Shown one piece after another: positions 1 through 7,900 of a stretch of DNA of 64,000 nucleotides; position 1 is the stretch's first letter; every line of letters starts with the position of its first letter. Source of the stretch: Schaalia sp. 19OD2882 (GTDB lineage: Bacteria > Actinomycetota > Actinomycetes > Actinomycetales > Actinomycetaceae). The translations under genes and the position numbers were made by a program. The stretch covers positions 1,860,001-1,924,000 of the forward strand of contig NZ_CP065521.1 in assembly GCF_018986735.1 (NCBI RefSeq), in the 5' to 3' direction. Under the pieces are notes generated by a model. The model saw only the letters and a program-made list of their open reading frames with translations. It did not search any database and was not told where the DNA came from.

Positions 1-1
1 C

Positions 2-616
2 AAAGCAGCACCCACCCACATGGACGCCTATGTGCGGGCAGCCCGCCACACCCACCAGATCGACCGGGCCACACACTTCATCAACGACCTGACCCAAACG
101 AAAGTCGCCACCGCCCGCCACCCCCACATCGCCAACATGTGGCGCACCGTCCAAGCCATCGCCTTCGAACGCCTCTCCGGATCCACCACCCCACGAGACT
201 ACAGGCCAGTCAAGGTCAACACCGAGGGCCCCGACCCCGACACCCTCATCGCCGACCTGAAAATCCGCTACCGCCACTTGGACATCAACGACCGCGAAAC
301 CGGAGGACTCGTCCTCGCAGACATCCTCAGAGACGGGCGCACAGACCTGGCCCTCGACACCTACCTGGAACACAGCGAATCCAAGATCATCGGATGCCCC
401 CACCTCGACGCCGCCCGCCTCTTCCAAGCCATCGGCCGCCCCGACCAAGCCAAAGAAGCCCTCATCCGCTTCACCAAGGATTGGGCACCTCACTCCAGGG
501 TCACGACCCAGCCGATGCGCATGTTCCAGTACTTCGACCTCGAACCCCTCTGGACCCCAGAATTCCTCAACCGAATCATGCACACCCCGAAATGGCCTTG
601 GGGAATCCAGAACTGA
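2..616 (+). CDS. TPR-like hypothetical protein, copy A (5' end outside window)
   Basis: I do not recognise this family. The frame is open from the left edge, so the gene probably starts upstream; the first ATG in the window is at 20. The product is soluble, helical and TPR-like, for example 'ARLFQAIGRPDQAKEALIRF' near residues 134-153. It has no signal peptide or membrane segment. Its 3' end faces the 3' end of a DUF416-like immunity gene 33 bp away. Two decayed copies of the same gene lie at about 1955-2357 and 4040-4370, again next to immunity genes or remnants. Shared landmarks are EGPD, the LALDTYLEH / VALEIHLEH segment, ARLF, and a conserved TQP near the C-terminus. The repeated association suggests a role in the toxin module (second immunity or accessory protein), but this is inference only. 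Confidence 0.6.
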   Translation, partial: KAAPTHMDAYVRAARHTHQIDRATHFINDLTQTKVATARHPHIANMWRTVQAIAFERLSGSTTPRDYRPVKVNTEGPDPDTLIADLKIRYRHLDINDRETGGLVLADILRDGRTDLALDTYLEHSESKIIGCPHLDAARLFQAIGRPDQAKEALIRFTKDWAPHSRVTTQPMRMFQYFDLEPLWTPEFLNRIMHTPKWPWGIQN

Positions 617-648
617 GCCCCCGACCCTCACGACGCGAGAACCGAGCC

Positions 649-1257
649 TCAGAGGTCCACAGGCCAGCGCGCTTCAGGCGGAAGCAACGGCGCCAGCACC
701 TCCACCAACTCAACAATGCTCAGACCACCACAACTCAACAAAGCGAAGGCACGATCCACACCGTCCCGCACCTCGACGAACTGCGGGTCCTCCAACGCCA
801 ATTCCTCTCCGTCATCCCCACCGCTGCCAGGCATTCCCCCAAGGAGACGCTCCGACACCGATTCCATGGTGGGCTCGAGGAGCGACCACGCACCATCACC
901 GAGATACTCTCCGTCGACCAGAGAGCCGAGGCCCACGTAGGCGCACGTCCAACAATCGATGCCAATGGTTCCGAACTCGCTTTCACCCACCTCCTCTTCA
1001 GGCATCTCCTCTGCGCGGGAGAACAGGCTCCGCCCGACCGCCTCATCGCGCTGGCCTGCAGGCTGTTGCGCCCACGTGAGAATCTCATTCATCAGGTCTT
1101 GGTCGCCTTCGATCCCGACCTCGGAACACGACCGCACATAGGCCGGATACAAGGCTCGGGCGGCCGCAACGAACAAACGGCCGGACTGCTCCCCCGACAG
1201 GAGCGCCGCTTGCTCCTCGACATTGTCCGACAATTCCTCGAATGGTGTTGAACTCAT
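649..1257 (-). CDS. DUF416-like putative immunity protein A
   Basis: 202 residues, soluble, acidic. It resembles the DUF416 (YjaG) family: an N-terminal helix with LSGEQSGRLFVAAARALYPAY, a central EEMPEEE segment and an IDCWTCAY helix. It is a paralogue of the 203-residue product at 4367-4978; the MPGSGGDDGEELALEDPQF stretch is almost identical in both, and about 100 bp of DNA (779-879 versus 4499-4599) is nearly identical. Its ATG overlaps the TGA of the orphan toxin tip upstream (ATGA), the same arrangement as the intact toxin/immunity pair. From this context it most likely neutralises a deaminase-type toxin tip. The family call is by eye and moderate; the immunity role is inferred from position. 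Confidence 0.7.
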   Translation of the reverse strand: MSSTPFEELSDNVEEQAALLSGEQSGRLFVAAARALYPAYVRSCSEVGIEGDQDLMNEILTWAQQPAGQRDEAVGRSLFSRAEEMPEEEVGESEFGTIGIDCWTCAYVGLGSLVDGEYLGDGAWSLLEPTMESVSERLLGGMPGSGGDDGEELALEDPQFVEVRDGVDRAFALLSCGGLSIVELVEVLAPLLPPEARWPVDL

Positions 1258-1926
1258 GGTTGGGTCACCGTAATCCCTTCATTGGCCAGTTTCGCAGCAC
1301 AGTCATGTTCGCTGGGTCCACAGGGCATGCGCCTTGAGGTCCCGACTTCCAGCAGTCGGCCAGTTTTCCTTCGCTCCATCGCCCGCAAAAACTCTTCTCT
1401 CCGCGTGGAGCTTCCTGCTGCCGACCACACGCTTCAGTCCCAGTTCAGCGAGCATTTCCCGTTGCCCCTTGTCGAATCCGCTGCTGGATCCAATGAACAT
1501 CTTACCATTCTCATCAAGTCCAACAGCAAAAGTCCTCACATTCCTGGACGCCGGGTGCAGGCCAGCCTGTCGAACCTGTTCTGCCATCTCTCGAAGATTC
1601 TGCTGTGTTGGAAGGTCAGGCGAGTTCCCCAGCGGAACATCGCAACGGTTGTGCACCAGGACGTCCACGCCGCCGCTGGTACGCACATGATAGGTGTGGG
1701 CGCCAGCGACTGTGAGGTTGTGCACCGTCTCCTTGCGACCCGTCGCCTCGACAGAAACAACACCAACCAGCTCACCGCCCGGCTGACGCAGAAGATCTCC
1801 TTCACGAAGCTCCCCAGCAGCCACTACATCTTGACCACTGACCGGATCGACAGACGTCATCTGGCCGAGGTCGCCTACCTGCGCGGGAACAACGAGGAAG
1901 CCATGGGACACGACGAGGCCAGCCAC
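1254..1926 (-). pseudogene. Orphan Rhs toxin tip A (HINT remnant + deaminase-like domain), frameshifted
   Basis: A promoterless partial copy of the 3' end of the Rhs gene at 4975-10938. It contains the last part of the HINT domain, ending HTYHVRTSGGVDVLVHN, then RCDVPLGN and a deaminase-like tip with HAE. The open frame runs off at 1303. One extra base, best placed in the A5 run at 1387-1391, shifts the frame. Removing it restores HAERRVLRAMERR, LEVGTSRR and MPCGPSEHDC, and a TGA at 1256-1254 that overlaps the immunity ATG. About 40 HINT residues present in the intact gene (between SGQD and VAAGELREG, including TAAHPF) are missing, and the N-terminal Cys block is absent. As found it cannot make a working toxin; it could act as a recombination donor. 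Confidence 0.75.
1632..1821. repeat. 190-bp near-identical repeat, copy 1 (end of HINT domain)
   Basis: This block matches 5337-5526 over exactly 190 bases with about six differences by eye. It covers the last HINT strands and the toxin junction (VHN-RCDV). Outside the block the two toxin tips diverge quickly, as expected for a homology arm used to swap Rhs tips. Confidence 0.85.
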
Positions 1927-1954
1927 GTCCGCTGGAAAGGATCACCCACACGGT

Positions 1955-2357
1955 GTTCTCCTCGCACTTGGGAGCATACGCCCGCGCCGGTCAAGGCGCG
2001 CTCCGAAGGCCCAGACCGCGACCTCACCATCGCAGAGACGGCCAACGCCTACACGCATTGGAGTCTGGAGGACCCTGACTTCGCAGAACTGTTCATCCAG
2101 GCCTTGCTCAAGTCTTCACGCACCGATGTCGCCCTGGAAATCCACCTCGAACATGCGAAGCTCACCTCGGTCTGTCCCACCTGCATGACCACCGCAAGGC
2201 TCTTCCACATCACAGAACAGAGCGACCAAGCCACCGCGGCCATTCTTCGTTTCGTTCGCGACTGGGAACCGCGCACGCAGTTGTCCACACAACCACTGGG
2301 CATCTTCATCCACCGAGACTTGAAGCCCTGTGGCACCCAACCTTTTGAAGCAGATCC
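1955..2357 (+). pseudogene. TPR-like hypothetical protein, decayed copy B
   Basis: The plus-strand frame reads VKARSEGPDRD, then WSLEDPDFAELFIQ, TDVALEIHLEHAKLT, TARLFHITEQSDQATAAIL and STQPLGIF. Each block aligns in order with the gene at 2-616. There is no plausible start for this segment, because the upstream sequence in frame is antisense of the orphan toxin tip. The homology fades soon after the STQP motif, so it is a 5'-truncated remnant. It marks the junction of a duplicated module. Confidence 0.6.
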
Positions 2358-2666
2358 TGCGCCCCCAAGCCTCATCCTTGGCTCGGATGACCATTTCCGC
2401 ACAGGCCGGTCCCAAGCATTCAGTACGTCGAATCATCCTCGTCGACCCGGAATTTCGTCGGCAACACCTTAGAAAGCATCACTCGAAGCTGGCCGATCGG
2501 GCAGTCTCCGGCTTCCGGTGCTGCAATCACCTGGTCACTGTCACCGGAAGCATCCTCCGGAAGACCCTAAGTACTGGCAAACATCTCACCATCCACCGCA
2601 AGATCGCGGGAAACAGCACGTGCGAATCCCAGTCGAGGATCCGCTTGAGTAAATCCGCAACACCAC
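2358..2666. other. Gene-free stretch inside the toxin island
   Basis: About 310 bases between the end of TPR relic B and the immunity relic. I see no recognisable coding sequence, hairpin with U-tract or repeat. It may be decayed remnant of the rest of an immunity gene, but no alignment can be made by eye. Confidence 0.5.
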
Positions 2667-2714
2667 ATGCTGCCTGAGCTCATCCGAATGGACCATGAAG
2701 GGTCTCAGACTCAT
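2667..2714 (-). pseudogene. 5' remnant of a third DUF416-like immunity gene
   Basis: From the ATG at 2714 the frame reads MSLRPFMVHSDELRQ, nearly the same as the first 15 residues of the immunity protein at 4367-4978 (MSLTPFMVHSDELGQ). After that the similarity stops. Only the start of the gene survives, 22 bp downstream of the pentapeptide-like gene. A spacer with ACAACA and no clear toxin end precedes the ATG. Confidence 0.65.
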
Positions 2715-2736
2715 TGTTGTCTCCTGTTCTGCGCGG

Positions 2737-3501
2737 TCACACGTCGTGCATTGCCGCACGCATTGTCGACCACATGAGGTCCGGGTGGCGCTTCGCCTTG
2801 GCAACGAAGGCTTGACGCTGACCGCGCTCATACTTCTCCGCCATCATTTGCAGCAGGAAGTCGGCAGCCTCGTAATCTTCACCCTCCAGCCCCTTGGCCG
2901 CCTCGCGGCCTCGTTCCAGGCCGGCCGGCACATCCATCACCTGCAAGTACTGCTCCCCCACCGGCAACTTCTGCAACGACAAATCAACCCCCGTACGAAA
3001 CTCCACCCCCATCAACGTGGCACCGGAAAAATCATTCCCCCGAATCTCGTTGTCCCACGACTCCGCAGGAGTCGACGACGTGGCCGGCTCATCCACATGA
3101 GCCCAAAACATCACATCCCGCAACCGAGCACCCTCGAAATCACAATCCACCACATCACTGCGCGACACATTCCACCCGGAAAGACGCGCACCCCGGAAAG
3201 AACACTCAACGAAACGCACCATACCACCCCCAAGCCCCCTCAAGGTCGCACGATCGAAAGAGCAGCGCACGAACTCCGACACCACACCCCCCTCACCCGG
3301 AGAGAAATACTTCGCCTTCACACGCTCGAAAGAACACTCCGTCAAATGCACGTCCCACGTGCCGAAATTGTCCAACACCAGACCCGAACAATCCACACCC
3401 GACACCCGCTGATGTTTGATGTAGCCATGAGGAATCATCTTCCCGGACGGCTCCACATAACCATCACGCAACTCAACAATTCCCACGGTACCCACACCCA
3501 C
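2737..3501 (-). CDS. Pentapeptide-repeat-like protein
   Basis: 254 residues. The central part (about residues 30-165) has the F/L-centred right-handed beta-helix pattern of pentapeptide-type proteins: CSGLVLDNF, CSFERVKAKYF, CSFDRATLRGL, CSFRGARLSGW, CDFEGARLRDV and NDFSGATLMGV, with Cys often at the repeat start. A helical C-terminal region of about 75 residues follows, with no membrane segment. The start is a GTG. It sits between two immunity remnants in a toxin island, so an immunity or DNA-mimic role is possible, but the sequence does not show a partner. Pentapeptide proteins are known to include gyrase-protecting DNA mimics; nothing specific to those is visible here. Confidence 0.7.
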   Translation of the reverse strand: MGVGTVGIVELRDGYVEPSGKMIPHGYIKHQRVSGVDCSGLVLDNFGTWDVHLTECSFERVKAKYFSPGEGGVVSEFVRCSFDRATLRGLGGGMVRFVECSFRGARLSGWNVSRSDVVDCDFEGARLRDVMFWAHVDEPATSSTPAESWDNEIRGNDFSGATLMGVEFRTGVDLSLQKLPVGEQYLQVMDVPAGLERGREAAKGLEGEDYEAADFLLQMMAEKYERGQRQAFVAKAKRHPDLMWSTMRAAMHDV

Positions 3502-4039
3502 TCCTCACTCTTTCTCACTTCGGCATTGCCCACGTCACACGCTCCGCATTCGTACAATTCGGATGCGGCCGCCTCCTGTGAGCAGCCACAGCTCCGGGTG
3601 TCGTCAACTCGATCCAGAGATCCAATGTACCGGCACGAGCATCAGGTTTTGGTTGAGACACTGACGACTGGGAAGATCCATGGTCGCGACTGCTTCGAGG
3701 AGGCGTCCCCGGAGGCAGCGTGCAAATGCGCGCCTCAGGCGACTCTCCGGTCCGTCGACCCCTGAAGGTCCAGGGGCATGCCTGCATGTGGCACGCTGCC
3801 GATCCCGGTGTTTCTTCAGCTTGGCGCCAGTTCTTTCCTTGCCTGTCGGCTTCAACGCAGCTGGGGTGGGCTACGGTGACACCCGCGCCCAAGGGTTCCT
3901 GACCCCGGCTTCGTAGAGCTGCCCAGGGCCAGACCCCATTGGCGTACATGAGGACGATGACCGAAGCTGTCACCGCTCAAGCCTTGGCGCAACTTGCCGG
4001 CACCTACGCCCCGCCCCCTGTGCTCCTCTTGGCGCACGC
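3502..4039. other. Unassigned stretch in toxin island
   Basis: About 540 bases upstream of the pentapeptide-like gene. It should hold that gene's promoter. I find no convincing coding frame; a plus-strand frame beginning near 3939 runs into TPR relic C and may be its original N-terminus. Base composition is a little less GC-rich than the flanks, as in the rest of the island. Confidence 0.45.
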
Positions 4040-4370
4040 CAAGGGACCGGATCGCGTGGATGTCGTCGCCGTATTGACTCGCAATTGCCGAAACTGGCGC
4101 CTTGAGGACTCCACTCTTTCTCGGTGCAGTCATCGACCTTGCTCAGGTTGGCACGCACAGACGTCACCCTGGGAATCCACCTCGAACACGCCGATGACCA
4201 CATGCCCCCACACGCACATGTGTGCAGCCTGACTCTTTCAAGCCACCAGCCACAGCGCTCACGCAATTGACGCCATTTTTCGTTTCGTCCACGACTGGCA
4301 GCCACCCTGCCCGGTGTCGACCCAGCCACTGGAGATATTCGGCCGACTCGACCGGCTTTGGAGTCTTCAA
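4040..4370 (+). pseudogene. TPR-like hypothetical protein, decayed copy C
   Basis: Pieces of the TPR-like gene recur in different frames: KGPDRVD followed by RNWRLEDS (about 4046-4110), TDVTLGIHLEHADDH (about 4155-4200), and STQPLEIFGRLDRLW (about 4314-4360). Each aligns with copies A and B in the same order, so several frameshifts have accumulated. As with copy A, its 3' end faces a DUF416-like immunity gene. This is the most decayed of the three. Confidence 0.6.
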
Positions 4371-4978
4371 AGAGTCGGTGAACTTCGTCGGAACTCCGGA
4401 GGCAACACGGGAGCCAAGTCCCGCACCAGTGCATCAAAGCTCGGATCGGAGGCGATCAAGGAGTCGATGGCCATCGCCAGAGCATCGTCGACCTGCCGAA
4501 ACTGCGGGTCCTCCAACACCAATTCCTCTCCGTCATCCCCACCACTGCCAGGCATTACCCCAAAGAGACGCACCGACACCGACACCATGGTGGGCTCGAA
4601 CAAATACCACGCGTACGACACCTTGACTTGCTGACCAAGCAATGCTCCGAGACCCAAATCCATGCAAATCAGACAATCCATGGCTTCCGTGGACCAGTCG
4701 CGCTCGCTTTCCGGATCCTCCGGTATCGCCTCACTGCGCACCTTCAAACGCCGCCCGATCTCAGCATCCCGCTGACCCGCCGGCGTGGCGACCCACTCGA
4801 CAATCTCGTCCAGCAGATCCGCGTCGCCCGTGATGCCCTCATCGGCACACCACTGCTCGTACGCCGGCCGCAACACCTGGCCCGCCGCGACGAAGAATCG
4901 TCCTGCTTGCTCCCCCGACAGGGCACTCAGGCGCTGCCCGAGCTCATCCGAATGAACCATGAACGGTGTCAGACTCAC
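4367..4978 (-). CDS. DUF416-like putative immunity protein B, cognate to the Rhs toxin
   Basis: 203 residues, paralogue of the product at 649-1257. Features are LSGEQAGRFFVAAGQVLRPAY near residues 19-39, a central EAIPEDPE segment, an AMDCLICMDLGLGALL helix, then MPGSGGDDGEELVLEDPQF. It begins with GTG at 4978, whose GTGA overlaps the toxin TGA at 4977-4975, so translation is coupled. Immediate position after the toxin domain is the classic place for a polymorphic-toxin immunity gene. Family placement is by visual similarity to DUF416 (YjaG). Confidence 0.75.
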   Translation of the reverse strand: MSLTPFMVHSDELGQRLSALSGEQAGRFFVAAGQVLRPAYEQWCADEGITGDADLLDEIVEWVATPAGQRDAEIGRRLKVRSEAIPEDPESERDWSTEAMDCLICMDLGLGALLGQQVKVSYAWYLFEPTMVSVSVRLFGVMPGSGGDDGEELVLEDPQFRQVDDALAMAIDSLIASDPSFDALVRDLAPVLPPEFRRSSPTL

Positions 4979-7900
4979 GGCTCAACCACCTGAATTCCTT
5001 TGTCCGCGAGTTGGCCCGCACAGTCGTGCTCAGCAGGACCACAGGGCATGCGATTCGACGTACCGACTGCTACCAAATCTGGAACTCCATTCAGCAGCTC
5101 CTCTTCCGCATGCTTGCCGTTCATAGTAGGCACTATTTCAATACCAAGTTTATCACACATGGCCGCCTGCCCTCGATCAAAACCGTTGCTTGAACCGGCC
5201 CATAATCCCCCCTTGGAGTCCATGCCAACCGCAATCGTCCTCCGTACCCGCGGAAAGAATGACTCTGCGTTCAACCGAATCTGTTCTGCCATCTCTCGAA
5301 GATTCGGATTCTGAGGAAGGTCGGGGGTAGTACCAGGCGGAACATCGCAACGGTTGTGCACCAGGACGTCCACGCCGCCGCTGGTACGCACATGATAAGT
5401 GTGCGTACCAGCGACCGTGAGGTTGTGCACCGTCTCCTTGCGACCCGTCGCCTCGACAGAAACCACACCAACCAGCTCACCGCCCGGCTGACGCAGAAGA
5501 TCTCCTTCACGAAGCTCCCCAGCAGCAACAAAACCCCTGCCTTGGACGTAGAACGGGTGCGCGGCAGTCGTCTCGACCTGCCCCACCTCAGTGGACACCA
5601 CCAAAGTGTCCACATCCTCCAAGACATGCACCTGCTCCACAGGCGCAACCAAGTCCTGACCGCTGGCCGGGTCCACAGTCGCCACCATGTCACCGACTTC
5701 GACACTCTCGATCGGTTTCGTGGTCCCATCGCCCAGCAGCACCTCGGTGCCGGCCGTGAAACAGCCGATGCCGGAAGCGCCCGTGAACTTGTTCAGAACA
5801 CCCCCACCAGCACCCATCAAACCGTCCTGGACAACACCAGAACCCGCCGCACCCGCCATTCCCGACAAGGTGATGGGTCCAGGTCCGGTGACGTAGTCCA
5901 AGGTGTTCGAAACAGCACCCTCGACGATGTTCTCCCCCACGCCCGTGAGGATGTTGCGCCCCAAGCACGACCCCACCCCACTGGTCGCCCGCGTGACCAG
6001 AGCGCCCGCGCCGCCGCCGGCCAGGCCGGAAATACCACCAATGGCGGCATCGGTGGCCACCTTGCCCCAGTCGACCGAACCGTTCTGGTACTTCTGCGTA
6101 CCAATCGAAATACCGCCACCCATCAAGGCGCCACCGATCATTGCTGCGCCGATCGGGCCGCCCACGCCCGTGCACATGACAGCCACTCCGGCCACGATGA
6201 CGACGCCCGCAGCAATGTACTCCCAGTTGTCCTTGACCCAGGACGAGGCGGCATTCCACGCGTTGGCCAGCATCCCGTTGTTCTGGGCGGCATAGGCCTT
6301 CAGCTCCGCCTCCGAAACCGGGGACAGCCCCAGTGGGTCGAAGGCCACCGCCGGGTTGTTTCCGGCCCACGAATACGGGTTGCCGACCCAGGAGGATCCG
6401 AGCACGGGACGCACAGGGTCGGGCGACAGGAAGGACTGGGTGGTCCGATCCATGACCCGATACGTCATCCAGTCCATGTCGCCGATCGAGGGCGTGGCGC
6501 TGGCAGAGATCGACGGGGTCAACCCCGGATGGGCCGCCCCAACACCCGCAGCCGCCGAGGTCTCCGGCCCCACACCTGCGGGAACAGGGTTGCCTGTGGC
6601 CAAGGATTCGCCGAACTCCGGAACCAGCCATGCGGCGCCGCGGGCCGCCGGACCGTGGACGCTGGTGGCCGCCAAGGCGTCCACCACCACGTTCTGACCG
6701 AATTGGACCAGAGTCGGCAAAGGCGCCCCGGAATCCCAGTAGACGTCCTCGCGGCCCACACGCGACAATTCGCCGCCACCATCCACCGCCAAATCGGTCC
6801 TGGCCACCACCGGCGAGTCACCCGAATGCCACATCACCGTCACACCCGACAAGAATCCGCGGTGGTCCCACGAGAAGCGGCGCTCCTGCGCCCCACTGCG
6901 TTCACTCACGCGACGGCCGACCCGGTCGTAGGTGTAGCTGGTGCGTGTCCCGTCGGGCGTCACGGAGGAACGCAACTGCCCGGCCGCGTCGTAGGTGCGC
7001 ACCGTGGCCGCCCCGTCACGGGTTTCACGGGTCAGGCGTCCGCCCTCGTCCCATTCGTAGAAGATCGACGAACCCTCGGAGGACACCGAGGAGACCAGCT
7101 GCCCGGCCTCGTCGAAACTGTGCCGCACGCTCAACCCGTCGATCGTCTGCACGTGGATGCGGTCGAACTCGTCGCGTTCCACGTACGAACGCTGGATCAG
7201 ACCGCCACGGTTGATGACGCTGCTGGCCAGGCCGGCACCGGTGTACGTGTACTCGGCCCGGATGCCCTGGGCTCCAAGGCGCGTGATGCGTCCGAAGGGA
7301 TCACGCTCGAAAGTGATCTCGCCAGTGGTCGGATGTGACATGCGAGTGACGAAGCCGTTGCGGTCGTACTCGTAGGTCGTCACCGAACCGTCGGGCCCCC
7401 GCATGGAGGTGCGCCTGCCCGACGAGTCGTAGGTGTAGTGGACACCCACTCCGTCACGGGTACGCGACACCAGACGACCCATCGGATCCGTGCGCAGCTC
7501 GACCACCTGGCCGGAGGCGTCGGTGACAGTGGCGCGACGCTCAGAGGCGTCATGGCTGATCCGCTGGACCACGCGACCGTCCACGATGGTGGTCACCAAG
7601 CGGCCGTCAGCCCACTCGAAGCTTGTGCGCCTGCCCGAAGCGTCCACGGTGGACGTCGGCCGGCCCGCCTTGTCAAAGGTGTGGGTGGTGGTTCGCCCCA
7701 GCGCATCCGTCTGGGAAGTCATGCGGCCCGCCGAATCAAAAGTGCGGGTCAAGCGCCCACCCATCGGGTCGATGACAGCCACTTGGTGGCCCAAGTCGTC
7801 GTACTCGAAACGGGTGACGCCACCGAAGGCGTTGATGGCCTGGACCATCTGACCGGCCTCGTCGTAGACGAAGCGGCGCGGCCCGTTGAAACCGTCGGTC

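Noticed and set aside
1303..1926. A complete small toxin gene with its own start
   Set aside because: The open frame is a fragment of the Rhs 3' end with a HINT deletion and a frameshift.
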